From Celerinatantimonas diazotrophica (GTDB lineage Bacteria; Pseudomonadota; Gammaproteobacteria; Enterobacterales; Celerinatantimonadaceae), in NCBI RefSeq assembly GCF_004339545.1, contig NZ_SMGD01000012.1, forward strand, positions 186,001-250,000: a stretch of DNA of 64,000 nucleotides. The letters are read 5' to 3'. This document shows positions 26,501-35,486 of this stretch, piece by piece. Made by a program: the position numbers and the translations under genes. The notes under the pieces were generated by a model. That model worked only from the letters and a program-made list of their open reading frames with translations. It searched no databases and was not told where the DNA came from. Numbering within the stretch: the first letter of the stretch is position 1; every line of letters starts with the position of its first letter.

Positions 26501-27120
26501 AAATGAAATTACTGTTTATTACACTGGCAGCGGTCTGTTGCTCTGTTCAGGCCGCAACGACTTTATCGCTGCATCAAATTCAACATCAATGGGCGATTTG
26601 TCAGTATCAGCAGCCTTCGAAAAAGGACCGCGAAAAATGCTTTGATACTTTAGTGAACGAGAATGCTCAGGCGCTTAAAGCGCATCCGCAAGATGAGCAA
26701 CTGCATGTTTGGATGGGTATTAATTTGAGCTCACAAGCGGGAGTTAAAGGCGGATTGGGGGCTCTGTCGTTGGTTAAAAAGGCCAAGGCACAGTTTGAAC
26801 AGGTGATAAAAAAAGCCCCGAATACCCTCGAAGGTTCAGCTTATACCAGCCTTGGCGTTCTATACTATCAGGTACCAGGGTGGCCGATTGGTTTTGGCAG
26901 CGATAAAAAAGCCAAAAAAATGCTTAAAAAAGGTTTAGCTATGAACCCCAACGGGATTGATTCAAACTATTTTTATGCAGATTTTTTACGTGACCAAGGG
27001 GATAAAAAGGCGGCGAAGCAATACTTTGAGAAGGCGCTTGCTGCCCCTAAACGGCCATCTCGTCCTCTCGCTGATGCTGGAAGAAGAAAAGAGATCTTGG
27101 CAAAACTTAAGGAGCTATAA
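26497..27120 (+). CDS. Exported TPR-like protein
   Basis: The 207-residue protein has a signal peptide (KLLFITLAAVCCSVQA) and helical repeats of TPR type (AKAQFEQVIKKAPNTLEGSAY, then ADFLRDQGDKKAAKQYFEKAL). It is likely periplasmic and works by protein contact. A glycine-containing loop (PGWPIGFGSDKKAKKML) separates the repeat units. It lies between the biosynthesis-like genes and the two-component system, so it could be a periplasmic partner of the sensor or of transport of the product. No catalytic motif is visible. Confidence 0.7.
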   Translation: MKMKLLFITLAAVCCSVQAATTLSLHQIQHQWAICQYQQPSKKDREKCFDTLVNENAQALKAHPQDEQLHVWMGINLSSQAGVKGGLGALSLVKKAKAQFEQVIKKAPNTLEGSAYTSLGVLYYQVPGWPIGFGSDKKAKKMLKKGLAMNPNGIDSNYFYADFLRDQGDKKAAKQYFEKALAAPKRPSRPLADAGRRKEILAKLKEL

Positions 27121-27126
27121 GTTTTC

Positions 27127-27792
27127 ATGCGTGTACTGATGATAGAAGATGACCAGATGCTGGGGCCATCGATGGTGACATCATTAAGTCGTAATGGATA
27201 TACAGTGGATTTGTTGCAACAGGGAAAAGGAACTCTCAGTGCACTGAAAACAGACCAATTTGCTTGTGTTATTCTCGATTTGATGTTGCCTGATATTGAT
27301 GGCTTAGACTTGCTCGCTAAAATCCGTAAGGAAGGGTTCGATTTACCGGTATTGATTTTAACTGCCCGAGATGAACTTTCCGATCGAGTCCGTGGGCTGG
27401 ATGGTGGAGCTGATGATTATTTGGTGAAACCATTTGCGCTCGAAGAGCTGCTGGCTCGATTACGAGTCCTGATTCGGCGCCGCGGAGGTTACAGCGAATC
27501 GATTTTGGAACATGGTCCTATTCGTCTTTCTCTGGCGGAACAGAAAGTGACGGTGGCAGGAGAAACCGTTACGTTAACGCGCCATGAGTTTAAGTTATTG
27601 TCAACGCTGATGACGCAGCCCGGACGAGTCTTAAGTAAAGAGCAGTTGCATCAGGCGTTGTATGGCTGGGATGAAGGCGGGAGTGATAATTCGCTGGAAG
27701 TGCATATCCATAATCTGCGCAAAAAGCTGCCTGCTAGTTTTATCCGGACGATTCGCGGTGTGGGGTATGTCTTTGCCAAAGACTCAGCGTAA
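27127..27792 (+). CDS. OmpR-family response regulator (QseB/PmrA-like)
   Basis: This 221-residue protein has a receiver domain with acidic pair EDD near residue 8, phospho-acceptor Asp in VILDLMLPDIDG, Thr in LILTARD and Lys in DDYLVKPF. A winged-helix DNA-binding domain follows (LTRHEFKLLSTLMTQPGRV, ending HIHNLRKKL...IRGVGYVF). The sequence is of the QseB/PmrA/TctD subfamily. The next gene, its kinase, starts 26 bases before this gene ends. The promoter of the operon holds a matching CTTAAG-N5-CTTAAG box, so positive autoregulation is likely. Confidence 0.9.
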   Translation: MRVLMIEDDQMLGPSMVTSLSRNGYTVDLLQQGKGTLSALKTDQFACVILDLMLPDIDGLDLLAKIRKEGFDLPVLILTARDELSDRVRGLDGGADDYLVKPFALEELLARLRVLIRRRGGYSESILEHGPIRLSLAEQKVTVAGETVTLTRHEFKLLSTLMTQPGRVLSKEQLHQALYGWDEGGSDNSLEVHIHNLRKKLPASFIRTIRGVGYVFAKDSA

Positions 27793-29203
27793 AAAACTTT
27801 ATTCCATTAAAAATCGACTGATCATTTCGGTGATCTCATTAGCTCTGTTTGCCATTTTGATAGCTTTGGGCATTAGCTATTTGGCTGCCCGTCATGAAAT
27901 TAAAGAGGTTTATGATGCGCGGCTTGGGCAAACGGCCAAACAGCTGTTGTTAACAATTCCAATGCGTCAGTCTCAACTGGTTAAGCAACAAAAGCTGTTT
28001 AACCAGTGGATGCAGCAATTAGAGACGCGTTTACATCATGATCACGATATGGAAAGTCGTCTTGGCCATCCATATGAGCTCAAAGAGCTCATTCAGTATT
28101 ACCGAGATGGCAAGATGTTTTGGAATACTCACAATAGCTTTGGTAGCGTGACCCATCTTATATCCCATCCCGGATATGGTTATTTTAAAATCAAAGGGCA
28201 AAAATGGCGTTATTTCCAGTACTTTGCGCCCGAGATGAATGGCCATAAAGATATGATTGTGGTGGCTGAAAGTGAATCGGTGCGTAGCGACATCATGGGT
28301 AAATTGGCGATGGCGAGCGGCTTCCCATTGCTCATCATTATCCCATTGCTGGCGATTATTATGGTGGTACTGATTAATCGTCAGTTTCGACCTCTGGTTG
28401 AATTGCGCCAAGCCATCGGCGATCTCGATATTCAGCAGCTGACACCGGTCAATATAAGTGAGCTGACACTTGAGCTTGAGCCACTCGTGAACACCTTGAA
28501 CCGCTTACTTCACCAGCTGGACGAAGCCTGGCAACGAGAGCGACGTTTTACCCGCACCGCAGCCCATGAACTCAAAACACCGCTCGCTATTTTACGGATC
28601 AACGCCGAAAATGCGTTGAGCAGCAAGAATGAAGAGCAATTGAAGGAGGATCTTGAGCGGATCCTCTCTGGCATTGAACGCTCCGACCGCTTAATTCATC
28701 AATTACTCATTTTGGCGCGTGTAGAAAGTCTCAAACCATCCGATCAAAAATTTGGCGAGATTGAGCTTAATTCTTTATTACAAAATGTGATTGCTCAGCT
28801 CGTACCACTGGCATTGCAAAATGATCAGGAAATTGGTCTTGATGGTGAGCCGATGGTGAAGATCCAAGGGGATGAACTGTTGCTTGAATTGTTGTTTTCG
28901 AATTTAGTGGATAATGCGATTCGTTATTCGGGCAAGCAAAGCCATATTGGTGTGAATTTAACGGTTCAGACACAACAGATTCATATCGATGTGTGTGATG
29001 ATGGCGCGCCGATTCGTGATGAAACTCGTGAACGAATCTTTGAAAACTTCTACCGAGAAAATCCCGAAAAAGGGGATGGTGCTGGCTTAGGCATGGCGAT
29101 TTGCCAGGACATTGTCGCGATACATGCCGGCAGTGTCACGTTATTACCTTATTCGGGAGTGAACTGTTTCCGAGTTAGTTTCCCAAGACATACGAGTGTT
29201 TAA
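27767..29203 (+). CDS. Sensor histidine kinase (QseC/PmrB-like)
   Basis: The product has 478 residues from ATG 27767 (MSLPKTQRKKLYSIKNRLI), inside the end of the regulator gene. Two membrane segments (IISVISLALFAILIALG and LLIIIPLLAIIMVVLI) bracket a periplasmic sensor region of about 150 residues containing a His-rich stretch (TRLHHDHDMESRLGH) that might bind metal. The phospho-acceptor His is in RTAAHELKTPLA. The ATPase has the N box LVDNAIRYS and G box GDGAGLGMAI. The signal is unknown. It is the last gene of the hemolysin/ligase operon. Confidence 0.9.
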   Translation: MSLPKTQRKKLYSIKNRLIISVISLALFAILIALGISYLAARHEIKEVYDARLGQTAKQLLLTIPMRQSQLVKQQKLFNQWMQQLETRLHHDHDMESRLGHPYELKELIQYYRDGKMFWNTHNSFGSVTHLISHPGYGYFKIKGQKWRYFQYFAPEMNGHKDMIVVAESESVRSDIMGKLAMASGFPLLIIIPLLAIIMVVLINRQFRPLVELRQAIGDLDIQQLTPVNISELTLELEPLVNTLNRLLHQLDEAWQRERRFTRTAAHELKTPLAILRINAENALSSKNEEQLKEDLERILSGIERSDRLIHQLLILARVESLKPSDQKFGEIELNSLLQNVIAQLVPLALQNDQEIGLDGEPMVKIQGDELLLELLFSNLVDNAIRYSGKQSHIGVNLTVQTQQIHIDVCDDGAPIRDETRERIFENFYRENPEKGDGAGLGMAICQDIVAIHAGSVTLLPYSGVNCFRVSFPRHTSV

Positions 29204-29209
29204 TATGGG

Positions 29210-29236
29210 GTGACTCTTCGCTCATGGAAGAGTCAC
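29210..29236. terminator. Hairpin between convergent kinase and nitroreductase genes
   Basis: GTGACTCTTC pairs perfectly with GAAGAGTCAC across seven bases, 6 bases after the kinase stop. No T-run follows, so it may act as a message end stabiliser or a weak terminator. Confidence 0.5.
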
Positions 29237-29303
29237 TATCGTAGCGAGATTTTGTGGGTGATTTGGACTGCCTGTGTACTTGGTTAAGCTTGCTCTGACA
29301 AAG

Positions 29304-30032
29304 TTATTTAAGAGCGAAGCCTTGTTCATTTAAGAATGCTTGAATATGAGGGCGGGATTCTTTGCTCAGGATGGCACTAATCTGTTCGCTCCAACTTGCA
29401 ACTTTGGTGTTAGAACCCGCGCGCTGGCTATAATAGTCGACCACTTGCTGGTCATATTCAGCTAACAGCTGTTTGTCGAGTTTTTGCTGATAGCTGTTCT
29501 CATGAACGACCAATGGCTGAGGAAGTCGAGGGCGAATGCTCGGCTCCTGATTCGGCTGGCCTAAGCACATGCCGAATAATGGGAGTACGTTTTTGGGCAG
29601 TTCGAGGAGTTTGGCAACTTGTTTCGGATCGTTTCTGATCCCACCAATAAATACCCCTCCCAGACCCATCGATTCGGCCGCAACGAGCGCATTTTCAGCC
29701 ATTAATGCCACATCGATGGCACCAATAAGCAATTGTTCACTAAACCCGAGTTTGGCTTCGGGAGCGATTTGCTGGTGGCGATGAAAATCGACACACCAAA
29801 CTAAAAATTCTGCTGCTTCAATGATCCACGTTTGCCCCCCTGCTAATGTGGCAAATTTTTCCCGAAGTTGTGGGTCGCTGACCCGAACAATTGAACCGGT
29901 TTGCAAAAAACTAGAGGTTGAGGCCATTTGTGCTGATTCAATGATGGTATTGAACTGATCATTGCTTATTGGGGCGTCGGTAAATTTGCGCACGGATGTG
30001 TGGTGGCGAAGAAGATCAATTGTTGGGTTCAT
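29304..30032 (-). CDS. nfsA: Oxygen-insensitive NADPH nitroreductase (NfsA type)
   Basis: The product has 242 residues from ATG 30032, which has GGAAG 8 bases upstream; the longer frame would need a TTG at 30047. The N-terminus MNPTIDLLRHHTSVRKFTD is the FMN-binding nitroreductase start, with VAAESMGLGGVFIGGIRN and LPLFGMCLGQPN as NfsA-like central motifs. These cytoplasmic flavoproteins reduce nitroaromatics, quinones or chromate by two-electron steps using NADPH. The length fits NfsA (about 240). It stands alone and is convergent with the sensor kinase gene. Confidence 0.85.
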   Translation of the reverse strand: MNPTIDLLRHHTSVRKFTDAPISNDQFNTIIESAQMASTSSFLQTGSIVRVSDPQLREKFATLAGGQTWIIEAAEFLVWCVDFHRHQQIAPEAKLGFSEQLLIGAIDVALMAENALVAAESMGLGGVFIGGIRNDPKQVAKLLELPKNVLPLFGMCLGQPNQEPSIRPRLPQPLVVHENSYQQKLDKQLLAEYDQQVVDYYSQRAGSNTKVASWSEQISAILSKESRPHIQAFLNEQGFALK

Positions 30033-30323
30033 AGGGATATCTTCCAAATAATATAAAAGGATTGGTTTCTATCGTAGCATAGAATGCCAAGGTCTCTCCA
30101 AGAGAGGAGAATTTCACTCAAATAAGCCATCAACTAGGGTGAAAAATTGCTGATAATATCCGCAAAAATAGCTTTATTTTCTATATGAGTCTCAGTATTA
30201 TCATTGTTTATATAAATAGAAATTTCTTATTTCTGCTTTTTTTTAATGAAAAAATTTAAAATAGTAAGAAATATGAGCTTGTTTTTAAACTTAAAAGCAT
30301 AAATTGAGCAATGATGGATTGTT

Positions 30324-31652
30324 ATGGACACGGAAACTCGTAATATTCAGGGCACGACCCAATCTGAACATCGGCATTTGACTTGGAAGGACGGTAAAAC
30401 CTTAAGTTTGTCTGCTCTTGGCGGCGCACTTGAGTTTTATGATTTTGTTATCTTTGTCTATTTTGCCAATGTGGTCGGTGGCTTGTTCTTTCCTGCTGAT
30501 ATGCCAGATTGGATGCGCCAAGTTCAGACCTACGGTATTTTTGCTGCCGGCTACCTTGCTCGCCCTCTTGGGGGCATTATTATGGCGCACTTCGGGGATC
30601 TGCTCGGGCGTAAGCGTATGTTTATGCTAAGTATCTTCCTGATGGCGGTACCAACAATGGCGATCGGTTTGATGCCGACCTACCAGAGTGTTGGGATCTT
30701 AGCACCGTTGTTGCTGTTGTTATGCCGCGTTTTTCAAGGTGCAGCCATTGGTGGTGAAGCTCCGGGGGCGTGGGTGTTTGTTACCGAACATGTCTCTAAA
30801 CGTCACATCGGTTTGGCTTGTGGGACGTTATCGGCTGGTTTGGTTGCAGGGATCTTAATCGGCTCGCTCGTTGCAACGGGTCTTCACTCATCGATGAGTG
30901 CTGAACAAATTAAGCAGTATGGCTGGCGCTTGCCATTTTTGTTGGGCGGCGTGTTTGGATTTATTACCATGTATCTGCGTCGTTGGCTGCATGAAACCCC
31001 CATATTCAAACAGATGCAGGAAGATAAAGAGCTTGCCGAAGAGCTTCCGATTAAATCAGTGTTAAAAGATCATACGCCATCGGTTTTGGTCTCAATGGCA
31101 GTAACTTGGGTATTAACCGCTGCGATTGTGGTCACTATTTTGATGACCCCCTCATTGTTGCAAAAGTTGATTCATCTTAATCCTGAGACGTCGCTTGAAG
31201 CCAATAGTGTTGCCATTGTCTGCATTCTGATTGGTTGTTTGGTTTCGGGAGCCTTAGCCGACCGCTTTGGTAATGGTCCGATTATGGCTATTTTTAGTAT
31301 CGGTCTGGCGGTGAGTTACTGGGTGTTCTATTCAACTATGTTGCAAGATACGACTTATCTGTTCCCAATGTATGCCGTGGTTGGCTTCTTTGTGGGGATT
31401 GTTGGGGTTGTTCCGGCGATTGCGGTTAAGAGTTTTCCGGCGCCGATTCGATTCTCTGGGTTGTCATTCTCATATAATGTGGCATACGCTATTTTTGGTG
31501 GGACAACACCGATGTTCGTCAGTGCGATGATCATGAAAAGTGCCTATGCACCGATGTATTACGTTGCTGGTGTGAGTGTTGTCGGTGTGTTAGCCAGCCT
31601 TGCGGTGATGCGCTTTCGCCCTCGGTTGGACTTGGCAATATCAGCAGCTTAG
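30324..31652 (+). CDS. MFS transporter, metabolite:H+ symporter (MHS) type
   Basis: The 442-residue carrier has about 12 membrane segments. It has the MHS-family N-terminus (LGGALEFYDFVIFVYFANVVG), the loop motif GDLLGRKRMF and the motif RVFQGAAIGGEAPGAWVFV. MHS members (ProP, ShiA, KgtP-like) import osmolytes, shikimate, dicarboxylates or aromatic acids with protons. No linked catabolic gene gives the substrate. A clear terminator follows. Confidence 0.85.
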   Translation: MDTETRNIQGTTQSEHRHLTWKDGKTLSLSALGGALEFYDFVIFVYFANVVGGLFFPADMPDWMRQVQTYGIFAAGYLARPLGGIIMAHFGDLLGRKRMFMLSIFLMAVPTMAIGLMPTYQSVGILAPLLLLLCRVFQGAAIGGEAPGAWVFVTEHVSKRHIGLACGTLSAGLVAGILIGSLVATGLHSSMSAEQIKQYGWRLPFLLGGVFGFITMYLRRWLHETPIFKQMQEDKELAEELPIKSVLKDHTPSVLVSMAVTWVLTAAIVVTILMTPSLLQKLIHLNPETSLEANSVAIVCILIGCLVSGALADRFGNGPIMAIFSIGLAVSYWVFYSTMLQDTTYLFPMYAVVGFFVGIVGVVPAIAVKSFPAPIRFSGLSFSYNVAYAIFGGTTPMFVSAMIMKSAYAPMYYVAGVSVVGVLASLAVMRFRPRLDLAISAA

Positions 31653-31674
31653 CTGTTTACTTTGACAGTAAAAG

Positions 31675-31699
31675 AGCGGGAATTGATCCCGCTTTTTTA
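31675..31699 (+). terminator. Rho-independent terminator after the MHS transporter
   Basis: AGCGGGA pairs with TCCCGCT across a five-base loop and is followed by TTTTTAT. Confidence 0.85.
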
Positions 31700-31901
31700 T
31701 TGCGTGTTAAAAGCGCTTTTTGTTCAGATTATTTTTTATTAAAAATGATGATGATATGGGCGGGAGACTGAGATCTTCTGTTTAGCAGGTTTCAACCTAT
31801 TGATGGCACTACTAGACTTATTATTACAAGTTGTATTTTGGAAAAGATAACAAGTTTGGTTTTCGTTATAACCTCTTGTATCGCTGAAGGGGAGATGAAC
31901 G

Positions 31902-32279
31902 ATGAGCATCAGACTACCTGAATATTATCTGCAATGGATCAATGCGATTGATGTCAGCAGTTCACGGATTTATCGGGGGCAATTATGGCATATCTATGGC
32001 AAAGATAAGCTTGAGGAAAATGTCTTGATTGCTCACTCGGCTGTCAAAGTTTGTGATCAACTTTATGCCTATATCAACGAGCTGGCTAAAACCACGCGTG
32101 CCCCAATGACCCTCGAGCATAGTAAGCGGTGTGTGACGATCGCGTATCAGGACGATATGTTGCTTTATTATGATATCGCCCAGCACCACCAGCTGTTCCG
32201 TTTTACGTTGAGTACTGGTTCTATCGAGCGGTTTGGTTTTCTACAGAATTTTCTGGATGAGGTTCAAGCCACGGGTTGA
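31902..32279 (+). CDS. Hypothetical protein, 125 residues
   Basis: I do not recognise the family. The start is well supported: GGGGAG lies 7 bases before ATG 31902. The protein is mixed alpha/beta, aromatic-rich at the N-terminus (EYYLQWINAIDVSSSRIYRGQLW), with no signal peptide, membrane segment or metal motif. The C-terminal half carries YQDDMLLYYDIAQHHQLFRF. It is a single gene between the MHS transporter and the FMN dehydrogenase gene. It is probably expressed, given the site and the clean coding frame. Confidence 0.65.
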   Translation: MSIRLPEYYLQWINAIDVSSSRIYRGQLWHIYGKDKLEENVLIAHSAVKVCDQLYAYINELAKTTRAPMTLEHSKRCVTIAYQDDMLLYYDIAQHHQLFRFTLSTGSIERFGFLQNFLDEVQATG

Positions 32280-32436
32280 TGCCTTGGTTAAAAACCCATG
32301 TTGTTGTGATTGCCCCTCATCAGTTCAATTAATTCCCCTTTATCGTTGAATTTGTATAGACAAGTCTAACTGTGTTCTTAGAATGATCACTATGGGTATG
32401 AATTTAGCCAAGCTGAAATTACGATAGGGATATAAG

Positions 32437-33573
32437 ATGTTATTGAACCTAAACGACTACCGACAAGCCGCCCAGCACAAACTACCGAAGTTTGCCTTCG
32501 ATTATGTTGATGGAGGCGCGGAAGATGAGCGCACCCTAGCTGACAACCAATCGGTGTTTACGCGTTGGCAATTTGTTCCCCCGGTGCTTAAGGCATCTTC
32601 TGTTCGCGATCTCAGTGTGAACTGGTTCGGAACAAGCTACCAGATGCCAGTTGCCGTTGCCCCAACGGGGTATAACGGTATGCTGCGTCATCGTGCGGAT
32701 GAACTACTTGCGAGTGCGGCTGCCAAAGCGGGGATCCCCTATATTCAGAGCACCGTCTCAACCAGCTCAATTGAACAGATTGGTCGCCATAGCCATGCGC
32801 ATCATTGGTTTCAGCTCTATGTTTTAAAAGATAAGAAAGTGACAGAAGACTTGTTAAAACGTGCCAGAGACAGTGGCTGCAAGGTTCTGGTCGTCTCTGT
32901 TGATGCGGTTCACTTTGGGAATCGTGAACGTGATAAACGCAACTATGTTCGGCCGATGAAGTTATCGCTCAAAAGCTACTTTAATATTGCCACCAAACCT
33001 GGTTGGGTTTGTCGGACTATTTTACCGCAAGGGATCCCGGGATTTGGCAATTTAAAGCCCTATCTCCCCGAGCAATACCAAAAAGGTGTCGGGGCAGCCA
33101 CCTATTTTGCCGAACAGATGGAAACTGCTCTGGATTGGAGCACTCTGGCATGGCTTCGTTCTCTCTGGGAAGGGCCGTTGCTCCTTAAGGGGGTAGTCGC
33201 CCCCGATGATTGCCGCAAAGCGATTGAAGTTGGTTGTGATGGCGTGGTGTTGTCAAACCACGGTGGACGTCAGTTGGATGGAACTATCAGCCCAATTTTA
33301 TTATTGTCTGAAATTCGCAGAGTGATTGGTGGTGATCCACTGATTTTCATCGATAGTGGTTTTCGTCGTGGTACCGATGTTGTTAAGGCGTTAATACTGG
33401 GAGCTAATGGTGTATTGTTAGGTCGGCCCCTGCTGTATGCGATGGCTGCCGCCGGCGAACAAGGGGCTCTGGATGTGATGAATCTGCTCAAAGGGGAAAT
33501 AGATCGAACCATAGCGCAATTGGGCTGTTGTTCTATGGCAGATTTAACCAGCGATCTGCTTTACCAAGAATAA
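32437..33573 (+). CDS. FMN-dependent alpha-hydroxy-acid oxidase/dehydrogenase
   Basis: This 378-residue TIM-barrel flavoenzyme belongs to the LldD / glycolate oxidase / mandelate dehydrogenase family. Motifs: FAFDYVDGGAEDERT near the N-terminus, PVAVAPTGYNGMLR for flavin contact, and LSNHGGRQLDG with the catalytic His and substrate-binding Arg. Phosphate contacts are in FIDSGFRRGTDV and GRPLLYAMAAAGEQG. It oxidises a 2-hydroxy acid such as L-lactate to the 2-keto acid; whether electrons go to oxygen or the quinone pool is not clear. No lactate permease is adjacent, so I give no gene symbol. Confidence 0.87.
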   Translation: MLLNLNDYRQAAQHKLPKFAFDYVDGGAEDERTLADNQSVFTRWQFVPPVLKASSVRDLSVNWFGTSYQMPVAVAPTGYNGMLRHRADELLASAAAKAGIPYIQSTVSTSSIEQIGRHSHAHHWFQLYVLKDKKVTEDLLKRARDSGCKVLVVSVDAVHFGNRERDKRNYVRPMKLSLKSYFNIATKPGWVCRTILPQGIPGFGNLKPYLPEQYQKGVGAATYFAEQMETALDWSTLAWLRSLWEGPLLLKGVVAPDDCRKAIEVGCDGVVLSNHGGRQLDGTISPILLLSEIRRVIGGDPLIFIDSGFRRGTDVVKALILGANGVLLGRPLLYAMAAAGEQGALDVMNLLKGEIDRTIAQLGCCSMADLTSDLLYQE

Positions 33574-33719
33574 CGCAAAAGAGCAAAAGTGGACTCCAAG
33601 TGCTGATGCTCTTTGCAACATTGCACACAGAGCCTGAGGGCTCCTAATCATATAGAATCAGGGATGACAAATCTGCCATCGGGGCAGATGCACTAGTTCA
33701 ATGGGGGACGGCTCTATCG

Positions 33720-34472
33720 CTAGATCGAGGCCAGATAGCCGCCATCGACATATAACACCTGTCCGGTCATATAAGCAGAAGCCTCACTGGCTAGAAATAT
33801 CGCAGTGCCAACCAAATCGTCTAATTGACCAAAGCGTTGCATTGGAATTTTTTTTAGCATTGATTCACACCATTGCGCATCTTGATAAAATACATCGGTC
33901 ATGTCGGTTTGAAAATAGCCCGGACCGATCGCGTTGACTCGAATATTATACTTTGCCCATTCACTACTTAGTGCCCGTGTGACACCAAGTAGGCCACTTT
34001 TTGAGGCGCTATAGGGCACCGCTCCCGGTACGCCAACGGCACTGGTTAGTGAACACATATTAATGATGGTGCCTTTGCCTTGAGATTTCATCACCTCAGC
34101 GGCGGCTCGTGCGCAGAAAAAGCTTCCCTTTAAATTGGTATCAACGATCTTGTCCCAAATCATTTCGCTCATATTGAGCGACTCGCAGACGTGCTCTACC
34201 CCAGCATTGTTAATCAAAACATCGATGGGCGTTGCGGCAAAAAAATCGCGGATCGCCGTGTCATCGTTCACATCGAGTACTTGAGCACTAGCGCGTGGAT
34301 CTAATTTTAACAACGCCTCATGGGCTTCGCTCAGCTGCTTTTGATTGCGAGCCGTAATGGTGACACGGGCGCCCGCTTTGCAAAATCCTTGTGCCAACGC
34401 AAAGCCGATGCCTTTGCTAGCTCCGGTGATCACAATCTGTTTATCTGCGACCGAAAATTGTGTATCAGGCAT
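33720..34472 (-). CDS. SDR family dehydrogenase (gluconate 5-dehydrogenase-like)
   Basis: The 250-residue classical SDR has cofactor motif ITGASKGIGFALA, NNAG, and the active site with Ser in MCSLTSAVGVPG followed by YSASKSG. The C-terminus ASAYMTGQVLYVDGGY is typical. Closest in pattern to IdnO/FabG-type enzymes. It is the last gene of the minus-strand HisD-like locus, directly after the zinc dehydrogenase (17-base gap). It could oxidise a polyol-type intermediate, and resembles in role the SDR of dihydroxypropanesulfonate loci; that parallel is inferred. Confidence 0.85.
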   Translation of the reverse strand: MPDTQFSVADKQIVITGASKGIGFALAQGFCKAGARVTITARNQKQLSEAHEALLKLDPRASAQVLDVNDDTAIRDFFAATPIDVLINNAGVEHVCESLNMSEMIWDKIVDTNLKGSFFCARAAAEVMKSQGKGTIINMCSLTSAVGVPGAVPYSASKSGLLGVTRALSSEWAKYNIRVNAIGPGYFQTDMTDVFYQDAQWCESMLKKIPMQRFGQLDDLVGTAIFLASEASAYMTGQVLYVDGGYLASI

Positions 34473-34489
34473 ATCGTTGTTCCTTGAAT

Positions 34490-35470
34490 TTAATGGCGAT
34501 TGGGATAAATCACTGCTTTGAGGTAATCCACATGAGAGCGACAGAGTTTGTCGTAAGTATCGGGTACATCCTTTAACTGCAGCGGGGGCGATATCAATGA
34601 TTTAAGCTTATCTTGCAGTGCTGCAAGGTAAGCTATCGCTTCACGCTGTTCGGTATCAAAAACACTGCAACCGACCAGCGTAATTTCTTTTTCTACCACG
34701 CGCAGAATATCAATGCTGTCATTGTGCTGAGGCAGCCCCACTAAAGCGATCCGGCCGCCAGGTTCAATCTGCTCAATCAGTTGGTTGATGACCATTGGAA
34801 TGCCAGTTGCGTCGATGGCAAAGTGAAAAGGCCGTGGCTTTGGTGAGAGTTGCATGAGCGCACTGAGCTTTGCAAAACGAGTCTGATTAGGCTCGCTTAG
34901 TTGCACTGGATGGGCAAAGATATCCTGCAACAGCAATGCTGCAAAGCCGCCTATGGCACCGCCACCTGCGACATGAACGAGAGCGCCGGGTGTTGCAGCA
35001 AGTTGTTTGACCACTCGCAGCGAGACCCCTAGCGGCTCACTTAAAACCCGAATGTCGGCGGCTAAATTGTTCGCTACTTTGAGCAGTTGCTGCTCTTTAA
35101 GTACCACCTGTTCACTCATCCCGCCTGCCATGCTTTCACCGACAAATGCCAGGGATGGACAGTGATTATAGCGCTGTGCTTGGCATGCTGAGCATTGCCC
35201 ACACCAAACCCTTGAGTCAGCAACAACTTTATCGCCCAGTGACAATGTTTGAACATTTTGCCCCAGTTCTATGACCGTTCCCGTCATTTCGTGGCCTGGA
35301 ACCATCGGGAGTTGGTCCATCCACTGGCCGGTTTGAAAATTATGCAGGTCTGAGCCACAGATCCCGACTGCATCAACCATCAGGCGAACTTCGTTGCCAT
35401 CGAGCGTTTGTGGCATGGAAACATCTTCAACGCGAATATCATTAATGCCATACAATTGTGCCGCTTTCAT
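34490..35470 (-). CDS. Zinc-dependent medium-chain alcohol dehydrogenase
   Basis: The product has 326 residues from ATG 35470 (MKAAQLYGINDIRVEDV); the longer frame begins inside the upstream gene. Catalytic zinc motifs are GICGSDLH and GHEMTGTV. The structural zinc cysteines are in CGQCSACQAQRYNHC. The Rossmann motif is VAGGGAIGGFAA. It resembles sorbitol, threonine or L-idonate 5-dehydrogenases. It starts 16 bases after the phosphotransferase gene stops and precedes the SDR gene, so the two dehydrogenases probably act in sequence on the imported substrate. Confidence 0.87.
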   Translation of the reverse strand: MKAAQLYGINDIRVEDVSMPQTLDGNEVRLMVDAVGICGSDLHNFQTGQWMDQLPMVPGHEMTGTVIELGQNVQTLSLGDKVVADSRVWCGQCSACQAQRYNHCPSLAFVGESMAGGMSEQVVLKEQQLLKVANNLAADIRVLSEPLGVSLRVVKQLAATPGALVHVAGGGAIGGFAALLLQDIFAHPVQLSEPNQTRFAKLSALMQLSPKPRPFHFAIDATGIPMVINQLIEQIEPGGRIALVGLPQHNDSIDILRVVEKEITLVGCSVFDTEQREAIAYLAALQDKLKSLISPPLQLKDVPDTYDKLCRSHVDYLKAVIYPNRH

Positions 35471-35486
35471 AGATACCCCCGGTGAG

